Shown here piece after piece: positions 45,881 through 54,587 of a stretch of DNA of 64,000 nucleotides. This DNA is from Hyphomicrobiales bacterium. GTDB lineage: Bacteria; Pseudomonadota; Alphaproteobacteria; Rhizobiales; Methyloligellaceae. The stretch spans positions 1 to 64,000 of the forward strand of contig JAJFHP010000073.1 in NCBI GenBank assembly GCA_021775555.1. The letters are read 5' to 3'. The position numbers were made by a program, and so were the translations under genes. Numbering within the stretch: the stretch's first letter is position 1; the number at the start of each line of letters is the position of its first letter. Below the pieces are notes generated by a model that searched no databases, was not told the origin of the DNA, and saw only the letters and a list, made by a program, of their open reading frames with translations.

Positions 45881-48800
45881 ATGCAAAGAATTCATTTTCG
45901 GGCGCTCAGGAAGATGGGGGCAGAAGAGGTCGAGAAAAACCTGCTTGCTCCTGAAATACGTCACACGAAAACAAAGGCCGAACGGGCGTCCAAAGCAGCT
46001 ACCAAGTCTAGAAAGAAAGCTTCCAAGGCCGCGGATCAAACAGCCAATGCGGCGAAATCGGTCGCAAAGACAAAAAAAGCAACTGGCGCCTCTTTGACCG
46101 AGACTGAACGCGGTCATCCGCGAAGGGCGCTAAGCCGGGCGGTCGCCATGGCGGATAAGGAGGCCAAGACCGCAGAGAAAGCTGCAAGTGCTGCACAACA
46201 AATGGCGGTATGCGCTGCGGAATTGGCTTCGGAGTGTGAATCGGCCGCGGCGGAGGCCCGTAAAACGGAAACGGCCGCGATCAAGGCTGCGGCCAAAGCC
46301 AAGGGCGCCGAGATCGAGGTGGCGCAAACCGAGCGAACCGGTAAGCCAACGGAGCGGTCGACCAAGACATCCAAACGGCTTTGCGCCAAGCTCATGATGG
46401 AAGCCGAAGCGAAGGAAGCCGCTGCTGAGGCAGCGGCGATGAGGGTTGCGGCGCTGGCCAGCCAGGCCAAGGCCGAGGCCGTGGCGGCGGCGGAAAAGGT
46501 CAAAGAAGCCGCACGCGCGATGAAAAAAACAGAATTGGCGGCCAGAAAAGCGGAAACCGCGATCCGCAATGGCAACAAGCACGCGGGTGAATCGCTGAGC
46601 ATGACCCAGGCCACGGTTGGTGAAGCGCGCACGGTAACTAAGGCGGCGGTGGACGATACACGCGCCTCTGCGAAAGCGGCAACAAAATCGGAAGCCGCGG
46701 CCGCCGCCAATGCCGCTGCGGCCTCAAAGGCCGCCGCCGAACGTGCCGCGCTGAAAGCCTTAGAAGCGGCCGAGAAAGCCGCCCGTTCGGAAGCCGAAAC
46801 CGGGAAGAACCTAAAGGCACCTGAGCTTTACCTGAACCGCGAATTGACATGGCTTGAATTCAATAAGCGTGTTCTGCATGAGGCCGAGGATATGCGAACG
46901 CCATTGCTGGAGCGCATCAAATTCCTGGCTATCATTGGCAGCAACCTCGATGAGTTTTTTATGAAACGTATCGGCGGTCTGAAACAGCAGGTGGGTGCCG
47001 GCATACAGGAACTCACTGTTGATGGCCGCAGCCCTCTGGATCAAATCCACGATTCCGTCACGCTGGTTCGTGATATTCAATCCAGGGCCCAGAATATTTT
47101 CAACGACCTTAAAAAGCTCCTTTTCAAGCACAATATTGCCATCTCCGATTATGCTGAATTGCTTGAGAGCGAACAGGCTGGCGTGCGCGCCTACTATCTG
47201 GAGAATATTTACCCTCTGGTGACGCCGCTCGCCATGGATCCGTCCCATCCTTTCCCGCATATTTCGAACCTGTCTTTGAATCTGCTGGTGTCGCTGCGCA
47301 CCGACGAGGAAGCAACTCCGATGCTGGCCCGCGTTAAAGTACCGACCGGCAACAATGTGCCGCGCTTTATCCGCATTGGCTCAAGCAACCGGTTCGTGCT
47401 CCTCGAAGACGTTATGGCCAGTAATCTCGACGTTCTGTTTCCGGATGTTGAAGTGATGACCTGTGAGTTGTTCAGGGTCACACGGAATGCTGACACCGAG
47501 CGCGACGAGGATACTGCCGACGATCTTCTTGAAATGATCGAGAGTGAAGTCCGCGACCGAAAATTCGCGCCGATTGTGCGTCTTGAAACGGCGACTGGAA
47601 TCAAGCCTGCGCACCGCGGCATGCTTGCTGCTGAACTCGGCCTTGACGAAGAAGAGGACGTCTTCGAAAGCGACGTCATGCTGGGCATGTGCGATCTGAT
47701 GGAAATTGCCTCGGTCAATATCCCCGAGTTGGATGATCCGGACCATCACGCTATCGACAATGTTGACCTCGAAGGCGAGCCAAATATTTTTCATGCCATC
47801 CGCAACAAGGGGCCTGTCCTACTTCACCACCCCTATGAATCCTTCATGACCTCGGTCGGACGCTTCATCCGCGAGGCGTGTCGCGACCCCAAAGTCATGG
47901 CCATAAAAATGACCATCTACCGGACGACGGAAGGGACAGGCATTATCGATTACCTAATCGAGGCCGCACGCAACGGCAAGCAGGTCGCTGTCGCGGTAGA
48001 ACTCAAGGCCCGATTCGACGAGGCGGCCAACATCACCTGGGCGAACCGCCTTGAAGAGGCCGGGATCCATGTCACCTATGGCATCGTCGGTCTCAAGACC
48101 CATTGCAAGCTCATTCTGATAATCCGCAGGGATTTTGATGGCTTACGCCATTATGCTCATATCGGAACAGGTAATTATCATTCTGCGAATGCTCGCTTAT
48201 ATGTAGATTTTGGAATGCTGACCTGTAATGAGAAAGTTGGCTCCGAAATCGGCGATTTCTTCAACTTCCTGACGTCTGGCTGTCAGCCGCAGCGGCATTA
48301 TTCGAAAATCCTGGTGTCACCACACAACTTGAAGCGCCAGCTTCTTAACAAGATAGACCGGGAGATATCAAAAAACTCGACACGGTGTCGTGGATTGATC
48401 CGGCTGAAGACAAATGCGCTGGAGGACCCCGATATTATCGAAGCCCTTTACCGTGCGTCACGCGTCGGCGTGAAAGTAGAGCTGATTGTCCGCGACACCT
48501 GCCGTCTGCGTCCCGGAATTCCGGGTCTTTCCGACAATATCAAGGTGCTCAGCGTTGTCGGACGCTTTCTCGAACATGGTCGCATCTATTATTTTCAGAA
48601 TGGCGGAGACGAGGAATTCTTTATTGGTTCCGCGGATCTCATGACGCGCAATCTGGGGAGTCGGGCGGAAGTCCTCGTTGCTGTAGAGGACGAGCATCTG
48701 CGTGATCGGTTGCGCGAATGCCTGGAGGCGCAGTTGAAGGACCAACGTAGCGTATGGGATATGGACTCCAGCGGTGGCTACACCCAGCGCCAGCCTAAAA

Positions 48801-48922
48801 ATGGAAAGGGTGCAAAAGGCTGCCAGCAGGAAATGATCGAAGCAGCGGAGGCCCGCCATCAGGAGGCCCGGCAGAAAAAACTGCTTCGGCCTAAAGCTAT
48901 CGCCCGGCGCGCCACACGCTGA
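45881..48922 (+). CDS. ppk1: Polyphosphate kinase 1 with long Ala/Lys-rich N-terminal extension
   Basis: The 1013-residue enzyme makes inorganic polyphosphate from ATP. Residues 313-1013 form a full-length PPK1 (start APELYLNRELTWLEFNKRVL). The predicted phospho-histidine is near 760 (YAHIGTGNYHSANARLY) and the second active-site histidine near 899 (FLEHGRIYYF). Residues 1-312 are unusual: rich in Ala, Lys and Glu, with many AAAxK and KAA segments, and probably long helices or coiled coil. I chose the ATG at 45881 because of the preceding GGGAGGAGTGGAG; an upstream ATG at 45809 lacks a site. An FNR-type promoter precedes it. Confidence 0.93.
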   Translation: MQRIHFRALRKMGAEEVEKNLLAPEIRHTKTKAERASKAATKSRKKASKAADQTANAAKSVAKTKKATGASLTETERGHPRRALSRAVAMADKEAKTAEKAASAAQQMAVCAAELASECESAAAEARKTETAAIKAAAKAKGAEIEVAQTERTGKPTERSTKTSKRLCAKLMMEAEAKEAAAEAAAMRVAALASQAKAEAVAAAEKVKEAARAMKKTELAARKAETAIRNGNKHAGESLSMTQATVGEARTVTKAAVDDTRASAKAATKSEAAAAANAAAASKAAAERAALKALEAAEKAARSEAETGKNLKAPELYLNRELTWLEFNKRVLHEAEDMRTPLLERIKFLAIIGSNLDEFFMKRIGGLKQQVGAGIQELTVDGRSPLDQIHDSVTLVRDIQSRAQNIFNDLKKLLFKHNIAISDYAELLESEQAGVRAYYLENIYPLVTPLAMDPSHPFPHISNLSLNLLVSLRTDEEATPMLARVKVPTGNNVPRFIRIGSSNRFVLLEDVMASNLDVLFPDVEVMTCELFRVTRNADTERDEDTADDLLEMIESEVRDRKFAPIVRLETATGIKPAHRGMLAAELGLDEEEDVFESDVMLGMCDLMEIASVNIPELDDPDHHAIDNVDLEGEPNIFHAIRNKGPVLLHHPYESFMTSVGRFIREACRDPKVMAIKMTIYRTTEGTGIIDYLIEAARNGKQVAVAVELKARFDEAANITWANRLEEAGIHVTYGIVGLKTHCKLILIIRRDFDGLRHYAHIGTGNYHSANARLYVDFGMLTCNEKVGSEIGDFFNFLTSGCQPQRHYSKILVSPHNLKRQLLNKIDREISKNSTRCRGLIRLKTNALEDPDIIEALYRASRVGVKVELIVRDTCRLRPGIPGLSDNIKVLSVVGRFLEHGRIYYFQNGGDEEFFIGSADLMTRNLGSRAEVLVAVEDEHLRDRLRECLEAQLKDQRSVWDMDSSGGYTQRQPKNGKGAKGCQQEMIEAAEARHQEARQKKLLRPKAIARRATR

Positions 48923-49025
48923 TTTTCGCGCGCAAGGCTTGCACATCGGATATGTGAATGTGACAACAAAGTCGAGTTCACGGGGCGTATTCAGTTTCCA
49001 CCAATTCTCCCTGTAGGCAGAGAAG

Positions 49026-49655
49026 ATGATAGCCGCTGAAGACTTGATCTTGGAACCGATTGAGGATCTACAGGATATAAATGGGGTGCCGTTCCCCGAA
49101 GAACCCAAATTCCGCCAATTCCTGATAACAGGTCCGCCCGGCTCGGGGAAAAGTACGCTGGTGGGTAAGATGCGCGGCTGGCCCTATGAAGGGTATGTCG
49201 ATCTTTCTATTCCCAAATGGTGGCAGGTTCAGGAACTGACATTCAGGCCGCGTGAAATTCATCTCGGCGTTCCGTTCGAGGGACACAGCGAAGCGCTGAC
49301 GGTCCTTGACGAAGATTGGGTGAAAAACTGTGACAGTTTGGAAATGGACTTCGCGCGGATCCAGATCCCGCCAGCCAAGACCTGGTTTTTAGGAACCGAC
49401 TGGCGCTCACGGTATGTGTTTGAGTTTATCCTGCCGCCGTCCGATCTGATTTATCAAGACCGGATAAAGCGCGCGAAAACAGGTTTGTTTCCGTTTGATC
49501 GGTGTATCACGCCCGCAATAGTCACTCGTCAGGTCGAATTCTATCGTACGATCGCCTGGTATTTCTGGAACTCCGATATGCACGTGTATGTCCGTGTGGA
49601 ACGCGAAGGCATGCCGATGAAGATCGTGGAATGCAAGAAGGCGCCGAAGTTGTGA
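49026..49655 (+). CDS. P-loop NTPase, kinase-like, coupled to phosphoesterase
   Basis: The 209-residue protein has a Walker A motif (ITGPPGSGKSTLVGKM, near residue 37) and a downstream charged region (FRPREIHLG, VLDEDW, FARIQIP). No family is recognised with certainty. The P-loop type suggests a nucleotide- or small-molecule kinase or ATPase. Its stop overlaps the start region of the metallophosphoesterase, so the two are translated together and probably act in one pathway next to ppk1. Confidence 0.75.
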   Translation: MIAAEDLILEPIEDLQDINGVPFPEEPKFRQFLITGPPGSGKSTLVGKMRGWPYEGYVDLSIPKWWQVQELTFRPREIHLGVPFEGHSEALTVLDEDWVKNCDSLEMDFARIQIPPAKTWFLGTDWRSRYVFEFILPPSDLIYQDRIKRAKTGLFPFDRCITPAIVTRQVEFYRTIAWYFWNSDMHVYVRVEREGMPMKIVECKKAPKL

Positions 49656-51133
49656 CAGCCGAGACCGACTTCAATTCCGGGATGGATGCCGAAACGCTGA
49701 CCGAGGGGCCCGCGGAAAAGCAATCGCTGTTTGGGCGAATCAGTACTTTTCTCAAGAAAGTGCCGGACGGCGAGTTGATGACTCCCAAAACGAAGCCTGC
49801 ACAGTTACGCACGAATATCCGCATTGCTTGGAACAGCCAACCGTTCAAGTTGAAGCTTGGCAAGGTGGCTTTGGAATTTCATCCCGATCTTGCCATCACC
49901 GGCAATGAAAATGGCGCAATCCGGGAATGGATCGTTCACTCGGGACGCGGCTTTTTCAAAGGCATTCCGATGTTCATTCGTATTGCGCCAGGTGAAGCAG
50001 TCGAGTTGGGATGTGCCGACGAAACGCAAAAATACATATTTGGGTTCAACAAGTCGGTTGCCGGCCGTCATGTCAGGATTTTCAACCGCAAAGGCGAGTT
50101 GACGATCCAACCACTGGATTTAGACCGGTCGACTGAAATTTCGACGACTGACTCCTCTACCTCGGTATGGCAGGCACGCCGTAAAAATCTGAAGCGCCTG
50201 CAGGGTGTTCTGGGGCACCCCTTGACCCAGTTCGACGATAAAGAGGCGCTGGACGTTATCCGCGATGTCAACAAAATCCTCACCAAGGAGGTTTACCGTG
50301 ACCTGGATGACGAGGGAAACCCGGGCGGCATCATCCGTTTCCCGGACGATATGACAGTCGTGATCCTGGGTGATATTCACGCACGTTCGGACAATGTTTT
50401 GCGGGTGCTCACTGAGGGGGGAATGCTGGCAGCACTTGAACGCGGAAAAGCCTGTCTCGTTTTCCTGGGCGATCTGGTGCACAGCCAGGAAACAGCTGAA
50501 CTTGAAGACATGGAGTCTTCGGTTTTCATACTGGACTTGTTTTCCATGCTGAAGTGCCGCTTCCCCAAGAATGTTTTTTATGTCCACGGTAATCATGAAA
50601 GTTTTTCGCCCGATGTCGGTAAGGGCGGCGTGCCGCAAGGTGTTCTGTTGCGCAAATATTTAGAGGAAAGGCGCAGCAAGACCTATGTCAGGGAAATCGA
50701 GAAATTGTTCGGCGGGTTGGCGTTCGTTATTCAGGGAAAAACTTTCGCCGCCAGTCACGGAGCACCCGTTCGCTCAAGGGTTACTCGCGATACTCTTGTC
50801 AATATTCGGCGCTATCCCGGTATCCAAAATGAACTGGTGTGGAACAGGTTACGGCAAGGGAACCGTCCCGCTGGATACGGCAAGGGAAGTGTTAAACGTT
50901 TCCGCCAAACCTTGGGACTCTCCAAACACGCACCAGTGATCGTCGCCCATACACCGTTGTCGCCCGTGGACACCATCTGGCTGGACATAGGAGGCATAGT
51001 TGGGCATCACGTGGTCTATTCTGCACATACCCATCGCCTTGCCACGCTGGTGATGAGCGACAGGCAGATGACGCCGCTGCAATTCGTCCCCGAACAAGCG
51101 CTAGCGTTCCTAAACGATGAAACTAACACCTAG
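49631..51133 (+). CDS. Metallophosphoesterase with FHA-like N-terminal region
   Basis: The roughly 500-residue protein has a calcineurin-like catalytic domain in its second half: GDIHARSDN, GDLVHSQ, VHGNHES, ASHGAPVRS and VVYSAHTHR. The first part (about residues 60-160) has alternating strands and a SVAGRHVRIFNRKGELTIQPLD segment that looks FHA-like, but this is my inference. The start is the ATG at 49631, 25 bases inside the NTPase gene; a GTG at 49652 overlapping the NTPase stop as GTGA is equally possible. It lies between polyphosphate and phosphate-transport genes. Confidence 0.82.
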   Translation: MQEGAEVVTAETDFNSGMDAETLTEGPAEKQSLFGRISTFLKKVPDGELMTPKTKPAQLRTNIRIAWNSQPFKLKLGKVALEFHPDLAITGNENGAIREWIVHSGRGFFKGIPMFIRIAPGEAVELGCADETQKYIFGFNKSVAGRHVRIFNRKGELTIQPLDLDRSTEISTTDSSTSVWQARRKNLKRLQGVLGHPLTQFDDKEALDVIRDVNKILTKEVYRDLDDEGNPGGIIRFPDDMTVVILGDIHARSDNVLRVLTEGGMLAALERGKACLVFLGDLVHSQETAELEDMESSVFILDLFSMLKCRFPKNVFYVHGNHESFSPDVGKGGVPQGVLLRKYLEERRSKTYVREIEKLFGGLAFVIQGKTFAASHGAPVRSRVTRDTLVNIRRYPGIQNELVWNRLRQGNRPAGYGKGSVKRFRQTLGLSKHAPVIVAHTPLSPVDTIWLDIGGIVGHHVVYSAHTHRLATLVMSDRQMTPLQFVPEQALAFLNDETNT

Positions 51134-51211
51134 AACGGCGACAGTCCCTGCAAGTATGTGACAGGCGCACAAACGGATGGGTGTCCTAAATCGGTTTATC
51201 TGCTGTTACGC

Positions 51212-52480
51212 TCAGCTCAGGAATATGCCGCGGAGCGTGAAATAGAACAGTGCGGCAAGAATCCCGCTGATCGGCAATGTGATGATCCAGGACATGATGA
51301 TCCCACCGATCACGCGCAGATCGAGCGCTCCGATTCCCCGGGCGATGCCCACCCCGATAACCCCACCGACGGCGATATGCGTTGTCGATACCGGCATTCC
51401 CGTACGCGAAGCCAACACCACAGTCATCGCTGCCGCCATGGTTGCGCAGAAACCGCGAGTTGGCGTCAACTCAGTGATCTTGGTACCGATGGTCCGCATC
51501 ACTTTGTACCCATAGGTGGCGAGGCCGACAACGATGCCAAAACCGCCGAGCAGCAATATCCAGACCGGTAATTCTGATTTCTGCGCAACCTCGCCGCCTG
51601 ATTGGACAAGACCGACGACGGCGGCTATTGGGCCTACACCGTTTGCGACGTCGTTTGAACCGTGCGCGAAGGCCATGCCGCACGCCGTGAACAGCATCAT
51701 TGGGACAAACACCTTCTCGACGCTGGCGTAATGAAAATCCTTATCAGCGTCTGCGTCGACCTTAACTCTCTGGATGAGGATGTAGCCGATCAAGGCGATA
51801 ACTGCGCCAAACACAGCTGCAACTAAAAAACTGCTGGGAACGCCAAGCTCAATATTGAGATGTTTCAGGCCCTTGAAGATCGTAACCAGGGACATGATGA
51901 AGCCAACCAGGAACACATAGACTGGCCCCCAGCGTTTTGCTGCTTCGAAGGGTTGTGTTGCGTTCAGGATTAGTTTTCGGATGCTTATCATCAAGACGAA
52001 GGCTATAGCCCCGCCAAGAACTGGCGATACCACCCAACTGGCGACTATCTGGCTTATTTTTCCCCAGTTGACTGCTTCCAGGCCTATCGCCGCAATAGCG
52101 AAACCGACAACTGCACCAACGATCGAATGCGTCGTCGACACCGGCCAGCCCCTCATCGACGCGAGCATCAACCAGATGGCTGCGGCCAACAGGGCCGCGA
52201 GCATGCCCATAACAAGAATTTCAGGATGCTGCGTAATGGAGGCGGGATCGATGATCCCCTTGCGTATGGTCTGGGTAACATGCCCACCGGCCAGTGCTGC
52301 GCCGAGGAACTCAAAGATGGCGGCGATGATGATCGCCGTCGTGACCGTGATCGCGCCGGAGCCGACCGATGTGCCCATAACGTTGGCAACGTCATTGGCG
52401 CCGATACCCCATGTCATGTACAGGCCGAAGACGATGGCAATACCGATAAACAAACTGCCGTGTAATTGTATGAGTTCCAT
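51212..52480 (-). CDS. pit: PiT family inorganic phosphate transporter
   Basis: The 422-residue membrane transporter has the two duplicated signatures of PiT: GANDVANVMGTSVGSGAIT near the N-terminus and GSNDVANGVGPIAAVVGL in the second half. Ten or more hydrophobic segments are visible. It imports phosphate (often as metal-phosphate) with H+ or Na+. GAGGGGACAAGAATC precedes the ATG at 52480. It lies 19 bases downstream of the PhoU-like gene, a standard pair. Confidence 0.93.
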   Translation of the reverse strand: MELIQLHGSLFIGIAIVFGLYMTWGIGANDVANVMGTSVGSGAITVTTAIIIAAIFEFLGAALAGGHVTQTIRKGIIDPASITQHPEILVMGMLAALLAAAIWLMLASMRGWPVSTTHSIVGAVVGFAIAAIGLEAVNWGKISQIVASWVVSPVLGGAIAFVLMISIRKLILNATQPFEAAKRWGPVYVFLVGFIMSLVTIFKGLKHLNIELGVPSSFLVAAVFGAVIALIGYILIQRVKVDADADKDFHYASVEKVFVPMMLFTACGMAFAHGSNDVANGVGPIAAVVGLVQSGGEVAQKSELPVWILLLGGFGIVVGLATYGYKVMRTIGTKITELTPTRGFCATMAAAMTVVLASRTGMPVSTTHIAVGGVIGVGIARGIGALDLRVIGGIIMSWIITLPISGILAALFYFTLRGIFLS

Positions 52481-52499
52481 GATTCTTGTCCCCTCGGAC

Positions 52500-53180
52500 T
52501 CAACGCGCGAGTAACAAACGCAACCGATTTCCGACTTTTTCAGCATAGTCGGCCAAATTCCCGATCATGAGAATCAGGTCGTACCAGAACACGACGGACA
52601 CCGGTTTCATCTTGTCCTCGTGGACAAACAGGCTCCGTGCCAGCTCCAGTCCCATCTGGTCGGTGTCGGATTCGATCTTGTTCAGTTGCTCGACCATCTC
52701 GATCACGGCATCGGATTCAGGGCCTCGAAAACCGGTTTCCACCAGTTCGTCCAGACGTTCGATAATCAGGCACGCCTGGTCGCAGGCATCAACGCATCGC
52801 CGCACCATCTTGAGCAGCGGCTTGTCCATCCCTTTCTCGACTTCCATTTTTCGCTCGACCAGCAAGCCGGCGATATCCTGGGCGGTATCGGCGATGGAAT
52901 CCTGAAGGTCGAGGACTTCGAGCAGATCGCGCCTGTCGACCGGCATGAACAGGCTCTTGGGAAGGTGCGCGCGCAGCTGGTTTTTGATATCATCAGCTTC
53001 GTTCTCAAGTTCAAATATCCGTTCCTTGACGGCTTCGACCTTTTTCTGGTCGCCGTCACAAAGTGCCTCGAACAGCTTCGTGACCTGGCCAGCGCATTTT
53101 TTTACGATGCGCATATGTTCCTGCATGGGCTTAAACGGCGAGCGTCCAAACAAACTCGCAAACGGGTTACTGCCAGCCAT
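52500..53180 (-). CDS. DUF47/PhoU-like regulator of PiT transporter
   Basis: The 226-residue all-helical protein is of the TIGR00153/DUF47 type, with a FELENEADDIKNQLRAHLP and DRRDLLEVLDLQDSIADTAQDIAGLL core. These metal-binding PhoU-like proteins accompany PiT transporters and modulate phosphate import. It is the first gene of the operon with pit. Confidence 0.92.
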   Translation of the reverse strand: MAGSNPFASLFGRSPFKPMQEHMRIVKKCAGQVTKLFEALCDGDQKKVEAVKERIFELENEADDIKNQLRAHLPKSLFMPVDRRDLLEVLDLQDSIADTAQDIAGLLVERKMEVEKGMDKPLLKMVRRCVDACDQACLIIERLDELVETGFRGPESDAVIEMVEQLNKIESDTDQMGLELARSLFVHEDKMKPVSVVFWYDLILMIGNLADYAEKVGNRLRLLLAR

Positions 53181-53423
53181 TGGCTAAATCTCCTAAGTTC
53201 AAGAGTCCTTCCCGTTCGAGCTTAGCGAGCCCGATTAGTGGACAGTCCTTATTCGCTTTTATCTTTCGCAAAAGCGATGCAAACCGCGAAACAGCCTCGT
53301 AATCAACTTTCTGATATCTGACCCGGAATTAGAGACGTTGATTCCAGATTCCGCGTCAGAGCTAATTTCATCAGACTTTCGATTGCCATTTCCGAAACGC
53401 CCTTTTTTTTGAGCGAAGCCGCG

Positions 53424-54041
53424 CTATGATTTCTTTTTCTTGTCGCTTTTTTTCTTTTTGGCTTTAATTTTCATTTTTGATTTTTTCTTTTTTGCACTTT
53501 TTTTCTTATCTTTTTTGCTTTTGGATTTTTTCTTCTTGTTGTTTTTTTTCTTCTTCTTCGGATTATCCACCGCGCTAGCCTGAGCTGCAGTTACGGGCGG
53601 TACAACTTGCGCAGACTCGAGCGGCTTTTCTGCCTCTTCTGCCGTATCCCCAGTGGATTCAGACTCTGGTGGAGGAGCATCGTCGTTTGCGGCTTGTGCG
53701 GCTTCGACCGGTCTCTCTATCTCGTCTGCCGCGCCCGTAAGGGAATTGTCTTCGTCTTCGGGTAGCAACGTATCGTCGTTTGGCGCTTGCTTGGATTCGG
53801 CTGGCGTGTCCTCCTCCTGTGTGTCGCTGACCATGGGCCCGGTTTCCGGCTGTGATGCACCGTCAAGCAGCAATTTTGCGGATTCGATCAGCTGTTTGGC
53901 CCGAGTCCGGCTTACCCCCGGCACGGTCGCAAGGCCGTCGACACTGGCTTCGGCTATGTCTTCGACGCTCCGGTACCCTTTCTCAGTGCAGATTTCCGCC
54001 AGTGGTTGCCCGATGCCATGAATATCATTCAATTTACGCAT
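53424..54041 (-). CDS. Helix-hairpin-helix protein with 45-residue lysine-rich tail
   Basis: The 205-residue protein starts with two helix-hairpin-helix elements (residues 5-55: IHGIGQPLAEI, then LATVPGVSRTRAKQLIESAK), which bind DNA non-specifically. A Glu/Pro/Ala-rich acidic linker follows. The last 45 residues contain about 30 lysines, with almost no other charged type. The ATG at 54041 is preceded by GGGAGGGGATAGG. Proximity to ppk and phosphate genes suggests a polyanion (polyphosphate or DNA) partner. The tail function is inference. Confidence 0.75.
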   Translation of the reverse strand: MRKLNDIHGIGQPLAEICTEKGYRSVEDIAEASVDGLATVPGVSRTRAKQLIESAKLLLDGASQPETGPMVSDTQEEDTPAESKQAPNDDTLLPEDEDNSLTGAADEIERPVEAAQAANDDAPPPESESTGDTAEEAEKPLESAQVVPPVTAAQASAVDNPKKKKKNNKKKKSKSKKDKKKSAKKKKSKMKIKAKKKKSDKKKKS

Positions 54042-54587
54042 GCCTATCCCCTCCCTTCCTTCAGCAACACCCCAAGATGCGCTACGCAGACCACTCATCA
54101 ATGCGACTGACGCTCTCGGCACACACGAGAACATCCGTGCGCCAGACCAATCGCGAAAACCATCAATCGATAACGTCGATTTATGCTTAGGGTCTGACTC
54201 CTCAGGTGTCATTTCCCTATATGTAATTTGTAATCAAAAAGAACACGCGCTGCGATGATGCAGGTCAATTTACGTTCAAATAATGCATCCCGGATTCTGT
54301 GCCTTTTTCTCCAACCACAACTGCGTATTGCTAGAAATATCTTTCCCTGATCGGGTTGATCTGTGTTGCAGCAATCCATTGCTGCAAAGCGTGGCAGAAT
54401 AATCGATGGTCAATTAACCCAAATCATTGGGCTGGCGTTTGAATAACGCTAAATTACGGCGTTGCTTGATTGTTTCATGATTATTTCTGACGGCGGGCGC
54501 GGCAGGAGGTTGCGTTGAGACACGGAACGCATTTGACGCTGACGCCGACGCTGGGATGTTGACGCTAGTTTTCGGATTGGAGAGTTC
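54042..54587. other. Noncoding divergent region of HhH-lysine and CNNM operons
   Basis: This 546-base region separates the divergent HhH protein and CNNM/PPK2 operons. It holds one strong inverted repeat (54366-54387) and no supported gene. Confidence 0.6.
54366..54387. promoter_or_regulatory. Perfect 22-bp inverted repeat
   Basis: The arms TTGCAGCAAT (54366-54375) and ATTGCTGCAA (54378-54387) are perfect complements around CC. It lies 201 bases upstream of the first CNNM gene and 325 bases upstream of the HhH gene start. It could be an operator or a hairpin; no T-run follows to suggest a terminator. Confidence 0.5.

Noticed and set aside
53253-53277. Hairpin TCGCTTTT/AAAAGCGA as a terminator of the HhH-lysine gene
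   Set aside because: The hairpin is weak and lacks a T-run in the direction of transcription.
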